Shown piece by piece: positions 1-5,919 of a stretch of 6,190 nt of DNA. Made by a program: the position numbers and the translations under genes. Numbering within the stretch: position 1 is the stretch's first letter; each line of letters begins with the position of its first letter. Origin of the DNA: Gemmatimonadota bacterium (lineage in GTDB: Bacteria > Gemmatimonadota > Gemmatimonadetes > Gemmatimonadales > GWC2-71-9); contig QHTW01000169.1 of the NCBI GenBank assembly GCA_003220955.1, positions 1-6,190 of the forward strand, written 5' to 3'. Below the pieces are notes generated by a model. It did not search any database. It saw only the letters and a list, made by a program, of their open reading frames with translations, and was not told where the DNA came from.

Positions 1-831
1 GGGGCGCGCGAGCCCTTGCAGAATCGGGCCGAGCGCGGTCCAGCCGCCAAGCCGCTGCACGAGTTTGTAGCCGATGTTTCCGGCGTCGAGATCCGGAAAA
101 ATCAGCACGTTGGCGCGACCGGCGGCGGGCGAGCCGGGTGCCTTGCGTGCCGCGACGTCCGGGACGAGCGCGGCGTCGAGCTGCAGCTCGCCGTCGAATG
201 CAAAATCGGGCCGCCGCTCTCTCAGTGTCGCCATGCCATTCAGTACCCGTTCGATTCTCGGCCCGCTGGCGCTTCCCTTGGTGCTATAAGAAAGGAAAGC
301 CACGACCGGCTCGTCTTCGACGATCAGGCGCCGCTCGCGCGCCGATACCAGGGCGATGTCCGCGAGCTGGCTCGGCGTGGGCTCCGGAGTAACCGCGGAA
401 TCGGCGAACGTGAGCACGTGGTCGTCCTTGATCATGTAAAACGCCCCGGACACCGTGGCGATGTCCGGCGCGGTGCCGACAGCCCACAGCGCCGCCCGGA
501 TCGTCTCGGCGCTCGTGTACATGGCGCCACCCAGCATGACGTCAGCGTCACCAACAGCCACGAGACACGCCCCAAAAACCAGAGGGTGCTCTAGCGCCTG
601 GATGGCGGCAGCGTCGGTTGGGAACTTGTCGGGCCGCCGAGTTCTCAGCAGAGAGATCATCGCGGGGCGTGCGGCGTGCGGCGTTGCTTTGTCGAGTAGG
701 TCGACTTTGCCGAGGCCTTGGCGCTCAATCTTGCGCGCCGCTTCTTGAACCCGTGAGTCCTCGCCCTCGGCGAGCACGACGCGAGCCTTCAGCTTCCGCG
801 CCCGCTCGTAGACGCGGTCCAGAAACGTCAT
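1..831 (-). CDS. pta: Phosphate acetyltransferase, N-terminal 277 residues (open at left edge)
   Basis: Converts acetyl-CoA and phosphate to acetyl-phosphate and CoA (reversible, cytosolic), usually paired with acetate kinase. Starting at the ATG at 831-829 I read 277 uninterrupted codons to the window edge. The protein begins MTFLDRVYERARKLKA, then VVLAEGEDSR (about residues 18-27), FGACLVAVGDAD (86-97), SYSTKGSASG (181-190), DGELQLDAALVP (212-223), and AGRANVLIFPDLDAGNIGYK followed by LVQRLGG and GPILQGLARP, all typical of the family. The catalytic LSRG segment and the last ~30-50 residues lie beyond the edge. The start overlaps the coaD stop as ATGA, with no good ribosome binding site, so translation is probably coupled to coaD. 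Oddity: between EAARKIER and KVDLLD the chain is about 20 residues shorter than Bacillus subtilis Pta as I remember it (see findings). Identity is very secure; phosphate butyryltransferase is less likely given the motif match. Confidence 0.95.
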   Translation of the reverse strand, partial: MTFLDRVYERARKLKARVVLAEGEDSRVQEAARKIERQGLGKVDLLDKATPHAARPAMISLLRTRRPDKFPTDAAAIQALEHPLVFGACLVAVGDADVMLGGAMYTSAETIRAALWAVGTAPDIATVSGAFYMIKDDHVLTFADSAVTPEPTPSQLADIALVSARERRLIVEDEPVVAFLSYSTKGSASGPRIERVLNGMATLRERRPDFAFDGELQLDAALVPDVAARKAPGSPAAGRANVLIFPDLDAGNIGYKLVQRLGGWTALGPILQGLARP

Positions 832-1278
832 TTGCCGAACTTGCGCTTCAGGGCCTGCTGAACGGTGGGATCGACGAGCTGCGAGACGTCGCCGCCGAAG
901 CGTGCGACTTCGCGCACCAGGCTGGAGCTTACGAACGTCAGGTCGAAGGCCGGCACGAGAAAGACCGTCTCGATCTTCGGCGCCAGATTGCGGTTCATCA
1001 ACGCCATCTGGAATTCGTACTCGAAGTCCGACACCGCGCGCAGCCCTCGGATGATTACCGACGCCCCGACCTTTTTGGCAAACTCGGCGAGCAGTCCTTC
1101 AAACGATTGTACCTCGAGGCGCTTATCGGGCACCGAGCGAGAAAAGCGGCTGCTTGGCGACGTTCACCGCCACCGCCACGACCAGCTGGTCGACGAACTC
1201 CAGCGATCGATGGATGAGATCCTCATGCCCCTTCGTGATGGGATCGAACGAGCCCGGGTATACCGCGATGCGTTTCAT
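828..1278 (-). pseudogene. coaD: Phosphopantetheine adenylyltransferase, frame-broken by an internal deletion
   Basis: CoaD catalyses the fourth step of CoA synthesis, joining ATP and 4'-phosphopantetheine to give dephospho-CoA. The ATG at 1278-1276 opens MKRIAVYPGSFDPITKGHED, containing the nucleotidyltransferase T/HxGH-type site (FDPITKGH), then runs to KQPLFSLGAR and stops at TAA 1125-1123 (51 residues). The rest lies in another frame from about 1133 to the TGA at 830-828: RLEVQSFEGLLAEFAKK, SVIIRGLRAVSDFEYEFQMA and FVSSSLVREVARFGGDV, all classic CoaD. Aligned with E. coli CoaD from memory, about 11 residues after FSL (helix following the second strand) are missing, and the frames differ in a way that fits a loss of 3n+2 bases, i.e. 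32 or 35 nt. The ATGA overlaps with rsmD upstream and pta downstream are intact. It may be a true pseudogene, an assembly error, or (unlikely) a split gene restarting at GTG 1133. Confidence 0.9.
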
Positions 1279-1799
1279 GGCGCGTACACGAACGTGATCG
1301 CCGTGTCGCCATAGCGGCGCGTGTCATCACCATCGACGACCCTGTCGACAGCATGCTCGACCGAAAACACCCTCGCAAATGGGGACCGCCGAAAGAGCTT
1401 CGCGAGGTGTGCGGCCTCGTCGCTCGCGTACGGCGGGTCGGCGAATGCCACATCGTACGCATCCGGCTGCAACCGTTCAGCGAAGCGCATGGCATCACTC
1501 CGATGGATGGTGACGCGAGCTTCTGCTCCCAACGTGGCCGCGTTGTCGCGAATTGCCGCCAGCGATGCCTTGTGAGTCTCGACGAAATCAACTCCCACCG
1601 CACCGCGGCCACGCGACAGGGCTTCGAACCCCAACGCGCCGGAGCCGGCAAAGAGATCCAGCACCCGCGCGTCCGGAATCGACTGCTGCAGGATGCTGAA
1701 CCAGCCTTCCTTCACGCGATCACCCGTCGGTCGGACGCTGCGTCCCGCGGGTGCCTTCAGGCGTCGGCCCTTGAACTCACCCGCGATTATGCGGAGCAA
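1275..1799 (-). CDS. rsmD: 16S rRNA (guanine(966)-N(2))-methyltransferase RsmD
   Basis: Uses S-adenosylmethionine to methylate G966 of 16S rRNA on the 30S subunit. The 174-residue protein begins LRIIAGEFKGRRLKAPAG after a TTG start. It has the family's RPTGDRVKEGWFSIL segment (residues 23-37), the SAM-binding loop VLDLFAGSGALGFEALSRG (46-64), the catalytic DPPY (121-124) and a C-terminal RRYGDTAITF. Length is near the usual 180-200. I chose TTG 1799-1797 because the family typically starts at M(L)RIIAG and there is no ATG or GTG suitably placed; translation open further upstream is the recJ antisense-frame shadow. The start lies 23 nt inside recJ and the ribosome binding site is weak, so coupling to recJ is likely. 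The stop overlaps the coaD ATG as ATGA; rsmD-coaD adjacency is common in bacteria. Confidence 0.93.
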   Translation of the reverse strand: MLRIIAGEFKGRRLKAPAGRSVRPTGDRVKEGWFSILQQSIPDARVLDLFAGSGALGFEALSRGRGAVGVDFVETHKASLAAIRDNAATLGAEARVTIHRSDAMRFAERLQPDAYDVAFADPPYASDEAAHLAKLFRRSPFARVFSVEHAVDRVVDGDDTRRYGDTAITFVYAP

Positions 1800-3489
1800 G
1801 ACTCGCCACTCGCGCCTGAATCGTGGTCCTGCCCTGCCAATCGTCCCGCTCCAGTCTGAAGGCGACATCCAACGGGTTGGTGAGCCAGTCCTCCGGTACG
1901 GCATCCGCCCAGCGGAATCCGATCGCCGGGAGCACTGCCGAGCCGTCATCCAGCGTGAATCGCAGGTGATTCGTGCCGACGCGGCGGGCGCCGACGGCCC
2001 GCGCATTCCGGACGCCGAACACCGGCGCCGGATTCCCCGCCCCGCACGGCTCCAAGTGCCGAATCAGCCGCTCCAGCTCCGCGCTCACCGACGCGAGCGG
2101 CAGCTCGATGTCCACGCGCTGGCTCGGCGCCAGGTCATCGGGGGTGAGAAGGTCGCCCGCCACGCCGAGGAACGCAACGCGGAAGTCGTCGAACTTGTCC
2201 CGGCGGATGGTGAAGCCGGCCGCCATCGTGTGGCCGCCGTACTTCTCGAGATGCCCGCCCACCTTGTGGAGCGCGCCGTGCAGGTCGAAACCGGAGATAC
2301 TCCGGCCCGATCCGCGGCCGAATTCGCCCGCCTCATCCCAGCCGATGAGGAACGTGGGACGCCCGTAGCGCTCCACGAGCCGCGAGGCCACGATGCCGAT
2401 GACGCCGGGATGCCACGTGTCGGCGCCGAGGACGATGGCGGCGTCGGTTGGCTGGAGCGTCTGCTCCACGATCTCGATGGCCTCGTCGAGAATCAGCTGG
2501 TCCATCGCCTGGCGCCGTGCGTTGATCGTCTCGAGCTCGCGTGCGAGGGCGGCCGCCTCCTGCGGGTCTTCCGTGAGCAGGAGCCGCAGGCCGTCGTTCG
2601 CGTCGCCGATCCGGCCCACGGCATTGAGACGGGGCGCGAGGATAAAGCCGACGTGCGCGCCGCGCAGCGGCTTGCCGGCGAGGCCCGCCGTCTCGATCAA
2701 CGCGCGGAGCCCGACCCAGCGCGAGTCGGCCAGCTTCTTGAGCCCGTACCGCACCAGGATCCGGTTCTCGCCCGTCAACGGCACGACGTCGGCGATGGTC
2801 GCGAGCGCCACGTAGTCGAGGAAATGCAGCGGCAGGTTCTGGGAGAGTCCCAGTACCTGCGCCAGTGCCTGCGCGAGCTTGAAGGCGACCCCGGTGCCGC
2901 AGAGGTTCTTGTCCTCCGACGGGCAGTCGAGGCGGCGCGGATCGAGCACCGCGTTCGCCGGCGGCAGCTCGTCGCCCGGCAAGTGATGGTCCGTGACTAT
3001 GACATCAATTCCCGCCTCCCGAGCGTCCCGCACTGCTGCAACAGCCGTAATCCCACAGTCGCACGTGATGATCAGGGCGGCACCGACGCGCCGAGCTTCA
3101 GCGAGCCCGGCCGGCCCGAAGTCGTAGCCATCGCGAATGCGGTGCGGCAGGAATGCGTGCACCACGCCGCCGGCGCTCCGCAGGATCCGGGTCAGCATCG
3201 CCGCGGCGCACTGGCCGTCCACGTCGTAGTCGCCGTGCACCAGGATGGGCCGCTGCTCGCGGACCGCGCGCACCAACAGCTCCACCGCCGCCGGCATGTC
3301 GGCCAAGCGATGTGGATCGCTCAAACTCTCCAGGTCGGGCCGCAGGAAGGCTTTCGCGGAATCGGGCGATGCCAGCCCGCGCTGCACGAGAATGGCGGCG
3401 AGGGCTTCGGGGATGCGAAGCTCCGCCGCTAGCAGGCGCGTCGCGTCGGGATCAGCGTTCGCGGTAACGATCCAGCGGGGAGGAATCAT
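1777..3489 (-). CDS. recJ: Single-stranded-DNA-specific 5'-3' exonuclease RecJ
   Basis: Degrades single-stranded DNA 5' to 3' in recombinational, mismatch and excision repair; Mn/Mg-dependent DHH phosphoesterase. At 570 residues it has the normal length. Visible motifs: HGDYDVDG (residues 85-92, metal-binding aspartates 87, 89, 91), RIRDGYDF (117-124), ITCDCGI (141-147), VTDHH (165-169), LCGTGVAFKL (196-205), ATIADVVP (230-237), LNAVGR (288-293), then the DHHA1 part with WHPGVIGIVASR (359-370), GRGSGRSISGFDLH (391-404) and YGGHTMAAGFTI (417-428), and the C-terminal OB-fold region starting around LEPCGAGNPAPVFG (479-492). The ATG at 3489-3487 overlaps the TGA of the zinc-ribbon gene (ATGA) and gives MIPPRWIV, a normal RecJ N-terminus; the frame is open further upstream but that sequence is antisense-like and lies inside the neighbour. 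An AAGGA directly precedes the ATG, too close to be an ideal ribosome site. No lesion seen. Confidence 0.97.
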   Translation of the reverse strand: MIPPRWIVTANADPDATRLLAAELRIPEALAAILVQRGLASPDSAKAFLRPDLESLSDPHRLADMPAAVELLVRAVREQRPILVHGDYDVDGQCAAAMLTRILRSAGGVVHAFLPHRIRDGYDFGPAGLAEARRVGAALIITCDCGITAVAAVRDAREAGIDVIVTDHHLPGDELPPANAVLDPRRLDCPSEDKNLCGTGVAFKLAQALAQVLGLSQNLPLHFLDYVALATIADVVPLTGENRILVRYGLKKLADSRWVGLRALIETAGLAGKPLRGAHVGFILAPRLNAVGRIGDANDGLRLLLTEDPQEAAALARELETINARRQAMDQLILDEAIEIVEQTLQPTDAAIVLGADTWHPGVIGIVASRLVERYGRPTFLIGWDEAGEFGRGSGRSISGFDLHGALHKVGGHLEKYGGHTMAAGFTIRRDKFDDFRVAFLGVAGDLLTPDDLAPSQRVDIELPLASVSAELERLIRHLEPCGAGNPAPVFGVRNARAVGARRVGTNHLRFTLDDGSAVLPAIGFRWADAVPEDWLTNPLDVAFRLERDDWQGRTTIQARVASLAPHNRG

Positions 3490-4190
3490 TCCTTGGCGTA
3501 CAATAACACGCCGCAGGCCTCGCAGCCCTCGATCGTCGCGCCGCGCTGAATCAACGCCTTGCGCTGCGTCGGGACCGCGGTGAAACAGTTGCCGCACGAG
3601 CTGCCGTGGAGCGGATAGATCGCGAGCGGCGCCTTGCCGCGGCGAATGCGATCGTAACGCGCCAGGAGTGACGGATTCACCGCTTTGGCCGCGCGGTCGC
3701 GCGCGAGTATCGCGCCCTCGCGCTCGGCCACGATCTCCTCGCGTTTTCCCGCGAGCGCCTCGCGCTGCGCCGCCTGCGACTCGCGGAGGTTCTGGAGCGC
3801 GTTTTCGGCTTCCGCCGTCTTGCGCTCCGCTTCGCCGACGGCGTCCCCCGAGCGCATGAACTCCGCTTCTTCTTTGGCCAGCACGGTCCGCGCGAGGTCG
3901 AGCTCCGCCATCAGCGTCGACGCTTCCTTCGCGCCCCGGACCCATTCGAGCCGCTGGCGGCGCTGCTCCTGCATGGTGCGATAATTCTGGATCTTCCCTT
4001 CCAGCCCGCCGCGCCGGTCCAGCGCCGCCTGGATCCCGGCCCGCGCCTGCGCGACGATGCGCTCAGCCGCAGCCACCTGCTCGTCCAGCGTCCGTACTTC
4101 CGGCTCCAGCGCCTTCAGCCGGACATCGCAGCTGGTGACGGCGACGTCCGCGTCTTGCAGTCCCAACAACGCTTCAAGATCCGGGTGCAC
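3486..4190 (-). CDS. C4-type zinc-ribbon, coiled-coil protein (DUF164/CT398-HP0958-like)
   Basis: The 234-residue protein has two parts. Residues ~5-170 are a long heptad-rich, charged alpha-helical region (LEPEVRTLDEQVAAAERIV onward), very likely an antiparallel coiled coil. Residues ~175-234 are a zinc ribbon with CGNC (199-202) and CEAC (223-226), preceded by the family's LLARYDRIRRGKAPLAIYPL and ending GVLLYAKE. Relatives such as Helicobacter HP0958 (FlgZ) and Chlamydia CT398 bind sigma-54 and secretion or flagellar proteins, but in most bacteria the role is unknown; its place between dnaG and recJ gives no direct function. Start choice: GTG 4190-4188 has a strong Shine-Dalgarno sequence 4 nt upstream and gives the family-like N-terminus HPDLEALLGLQD. 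The in-frame ATG at 4292 would add 34 residues of dnaG antiframe sequence. It overlaps dnaG by 17 nt and recJ by 4 nt. Confidence 0.88.
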   Translation of the reverse strand: MHPDLEALLGLQDADVAVTSCDVRLKALEPEVRTLDEQVAAAERIVAQARAGIQAALDRRGGLEGKIQNYRTMQEQRRQRLEWVRGAKEASTLMAELDLARTVLAKEEAEFMRSGDAVGEAERKTAEAENALQNLRESQAAQREALAGKREEIVAEREGAILARDRAAKAVNPSLLARYDRIRRGKAPLAIYPLHGSSCGNCFTAVPTQRKALIQRGATIEGCEACGVLLYAKE

Positions 4191-5919
4191 CCTTCCTCCT
4201 TGCAGACTGAATGATTCCATAGGTCGGCCGCTTGGCATTGCGCTCGGCGGCGAGTCGCTGCTTCTCATGCGCGAGGTTCGCTTTCTCGTCATCGCTGGCG
4301 AAGGGAAGTGCGCGGTTGATGCGCTCGATTTCCCGATCGAGGCGGCGCGCCTCGAGGCGGTTGACCGCGCGCTCGAAAATCACGTCCGGCTGCTCGCTCC
4401 CAAGCCCCTCCGCCTGCAGCGACTCGTAGGCGCGGGCCGCGGTTTCATCGAGCCGGTCGGGAGCGTCATCCGCTAGCGAGTCGAAGATCAACCGATACGG
4501 CTCAAATTCGAATTCCTCACTGTCCACCGCATCCTTGACGCGCGAGGTCCACGGTTCGCCGGCCATCATGAGTTGCAGGAGAGCCTTCTCTGCGTTGGAA
4601 GGCAGGGCGGTAACGGGCGGTAAGGGGCGGTAGGGGACGGTAGGTTGCTCTTTGGGATCAACTTCCCGTTGTAAGACGTCCTTTCGGATTCCTGCGACCT
4701 CGGCGACTCGCGATATGTACAGATCACGCGTGATTGGGTCTGCCGCGGCTCTGATCGTCGGCAGGAGCCTATCCAATGCTCTTCTTCTCCCCGGTAAGCT
4801 GCCGAAGAAACCCTTGCGTTCGAGGATCTGGATCTTGCGCTCGAGTACATCGACCGAGTCGTTGATCGCCTGCTCCAACGCCTGCGCGCCCTTGTTCTGG
4901 ACGAGCGTGTCAGGGTCTTCGCCTTCGGGTAAGGTCGCGACGCTGACGCGCAGCTTGTGGCGCAGCAGGACGTCACCGGCACGAAATGTCGCGCGCAGTC
5001 CGGGGTCGTCCGAGTCGTAGAGCAGAATGACGTGCGGCGCATGGCGCTGGAGCAGCGCCGCCTGCTCGTCGGTGAGACCCGTACCCAGCGGCGCGACAAC
5101 TTCCTCGAAGCCGGCCAGCGTGAGGCGCAGGACGTCGAACTGCCCTTCGACCAGCACCGCCCGTTCCGCCTTGCGCATGGCGTGCTTGGCAAGGTGCAGG
5201 TTGTACAACAATTGGCCCTTGTGAAAGATCGGCGTGTCGGGGGAGTTCAAGTACTTTGGCTCACCTTCACCCAAGACCCTTCCACTAAACGCTACCACTC
5301 TCGAACGCATGTCATGAATTGGAAACAACACGCGGCCTCTGAAACGCGCAGCCTTCGAACCATCCTCCCGTTTAACGACGAGCCCCGCTTCCAGCAACAC
5401 GTCGTCCCGCAGCCCCAATCCTTTCATCGCGTCGAGGAATGCCGAGCCCCTAGGCCCGAATCCCAAGCCCCCAACCTGCGCCTGCTCCAGCGTCACGTGC
5501 CGCGACTCGAGGTATTTGCGGGCGATCTCGCCTTCCGGACTCTCGCGCAATTGGCGGGCGAACCAGTCGGCCGCGGTGGCGACGGCGGCGAAGAGCGGCT
5601 CGCGGGGGTCCGGCCCGGTTGGCCCGGAGCGCTCGGGGATCGTGATCCCGACGCGCCGCGCGACCTCGCGCACCGCCGTCGGGTAGTCCATGCCGAGCTT
5701 CTTCATGAAGAACGTGTAGACGTCGCCGGCTTCGTGGCAGACGAAGCAGTAGAACATCCCCTTTTTGGGAATGACGGCGAAGTTGCGATGCGTGCCGCCG
5801 TGGAAGGGACAGCGGCCGCGGTAGTCCGTGCCGGTGCGCTTCAATTCGACGGTCTCGCCGATGATGCCGACGATGTCCGCGGCCTCGCGTACCGTCTCTA
5901 TAACATCATCTGGAATCAT
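4174..5919 (-). CDS. dnaG: DNA primase DnaG
   Basis: Makes RNA primers for leading- and lagging-strand replication with the DnaB helicase. The 581-residue protein is close to the normal length. Domains: CHC2 zinc-binding domain with C37, H40, C58, C61 (CPFH…CFVC); basic RNA-polymerase-like region with ARFRGRVLFPIHDMRSRVVAF (about 191-211) and PKYLNSPDTPIFHKGQLLYN (221-240); TOPRIM with VEGQFD (257-262, glutamate 259), LGTGLT, YDSDDPG (301-307, aspartates 302 and 304) and PEGEDPDTLV (331-340); a proline-rich linker (about 426-440); and a helical C-terminal helicase-binding region. The ATG at 5919-5917 gives MIPDDVIETVREAADIV, a textbook DnaG start, and overlaps the upstream MutS2 stop as ATGA; a weak GAGAGG lies just before it. 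Oddities: the usual KTPSF of the zinc finger is THRNF, and the linker is encoded by a 10-bp tandem repeat. Confidence 0.97.
   Translation of the reverse strand: MIPDDVIETVREAADIVGIIGETVELKRTGTDYRGRCPFHGGTHRNFAVIPKKGMFYCFVCHEAGDVYTFFMKKLGMDYPTAVREVARRVGITIPERSGPTGPDPREPLFAAVATAADWFARQLRESPEGEIARKYLESRHVTLEQAQVGGLGFGPRGSAFLDAMKGLGLRDDVLLEAGLVVKREDGSKAARFRGRVLFPIHDMRSRVVAFSGRVLGEGEPKYLNSPDTPIFHKGQLLYNLHLAKHAMRKAERAVLVEGQFDVLRLTLAGFEEVVAPLGTGLTDEQAALLQRHAPHVILLYDSDDPGLRATFRAGDVLLRHKLRVSVATLPEGEDPDTLVQNKGAQALEQAINDSVDVLERKIQILERKGFFGSLPGRRRALDRLLPTIRAAADPITRDLYISRVAEVAGIRKDVLQREVDPKEQPTVPYRPLPPVTALPSNAEKALLQLMMAGEPWTSRVKDAVDSEEFEFEPYRLIFDSLADDAPDRLDETAARAYESLQAEGLGSEQPDVIFERAVNRLEARRLDREIERINRALPFASDDEKANLAHEKQRLAAERNAKRPTYGIIQSARRKGAPGS
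4195..4201 (-). promoter_or_regulatory. Strong Shine-Dalgarno sequence for the zinc-ribbon gene
   Basis: Read on the minus strand this is AAGGAGG, followed by 4 bases and GTG. It is the only strong ribosome binding site at any junction in the window and lies inside the last codons of dnaG (…SARRKGAPGS). It decides the GTG start at 4190 and suggests this protein can be translated independently of dnaG. Confidence 0.75.
4608..4647. repeat. 10-bp imperfect tandem repeat inside dnaG
   Basis: Four consecutive units, roughly CGGTAAGGGG on the plus strand: CGGTAACGGG, CGGTAAGGGG, CGGTAGGGGA, and a diverged CGGTAGGTTG. The period of 10 is not a multiple of three, so successive units are read in different frames; together they encode the proline-rich DnaG linker PTVPYRPLPPVTALP. 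The location in a linker suggests an expansion tolerated between folded domains. Confidence 0.75.

Noticed and set aside
16..594. Plus-strand open frame of 192 codons, and others at 618-1217 and 865-1314
   Set aside because: They are shadows of pta, coaD and rsmD; no ribosome site or recognisable family, and the minus strand has clear conserved proteins.
1123..1278. Programmed frameshifting to make a full CoaD
   Set aside because: A +1 shift would rejoin the frames but still leave about 11 family residues missing, and no slippery site or stimulatory structure was recognised.
1800..2006. Longer RsmD beginning at 2006
   Set aside because: The extension overlaps the recJ C-terminal domain out of frame and is arginine/serine-rich; the family starts at the LRIIAG segment.
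1693..3432. A 579-codon open frame on the plus strand
   Set aside because: It lies wholly opposite recJ, has no recognisable domain, is arginine-rich as antisense frames of GC-rich genes are, and recJ on the minus strand carries all catalytic motifs.
3490..3945. N-terminal extension of RecJ to an ATG at 3945
   Set aside because: The extra ~150 residues are low-complexity arginine/glycine-rich sequence overlapping the zinc-ribbon gene; MIPPRWIV at 3489 is a normal RecJ start with an ATGA overlap.
4191..4292. Start of the zinc-ribbon protein at ATG 4292
   Set aside because: The added 34 residues are dnaG sequence in another frame, and a strong Shine-Dalgarno sequence points to GTG 4190.
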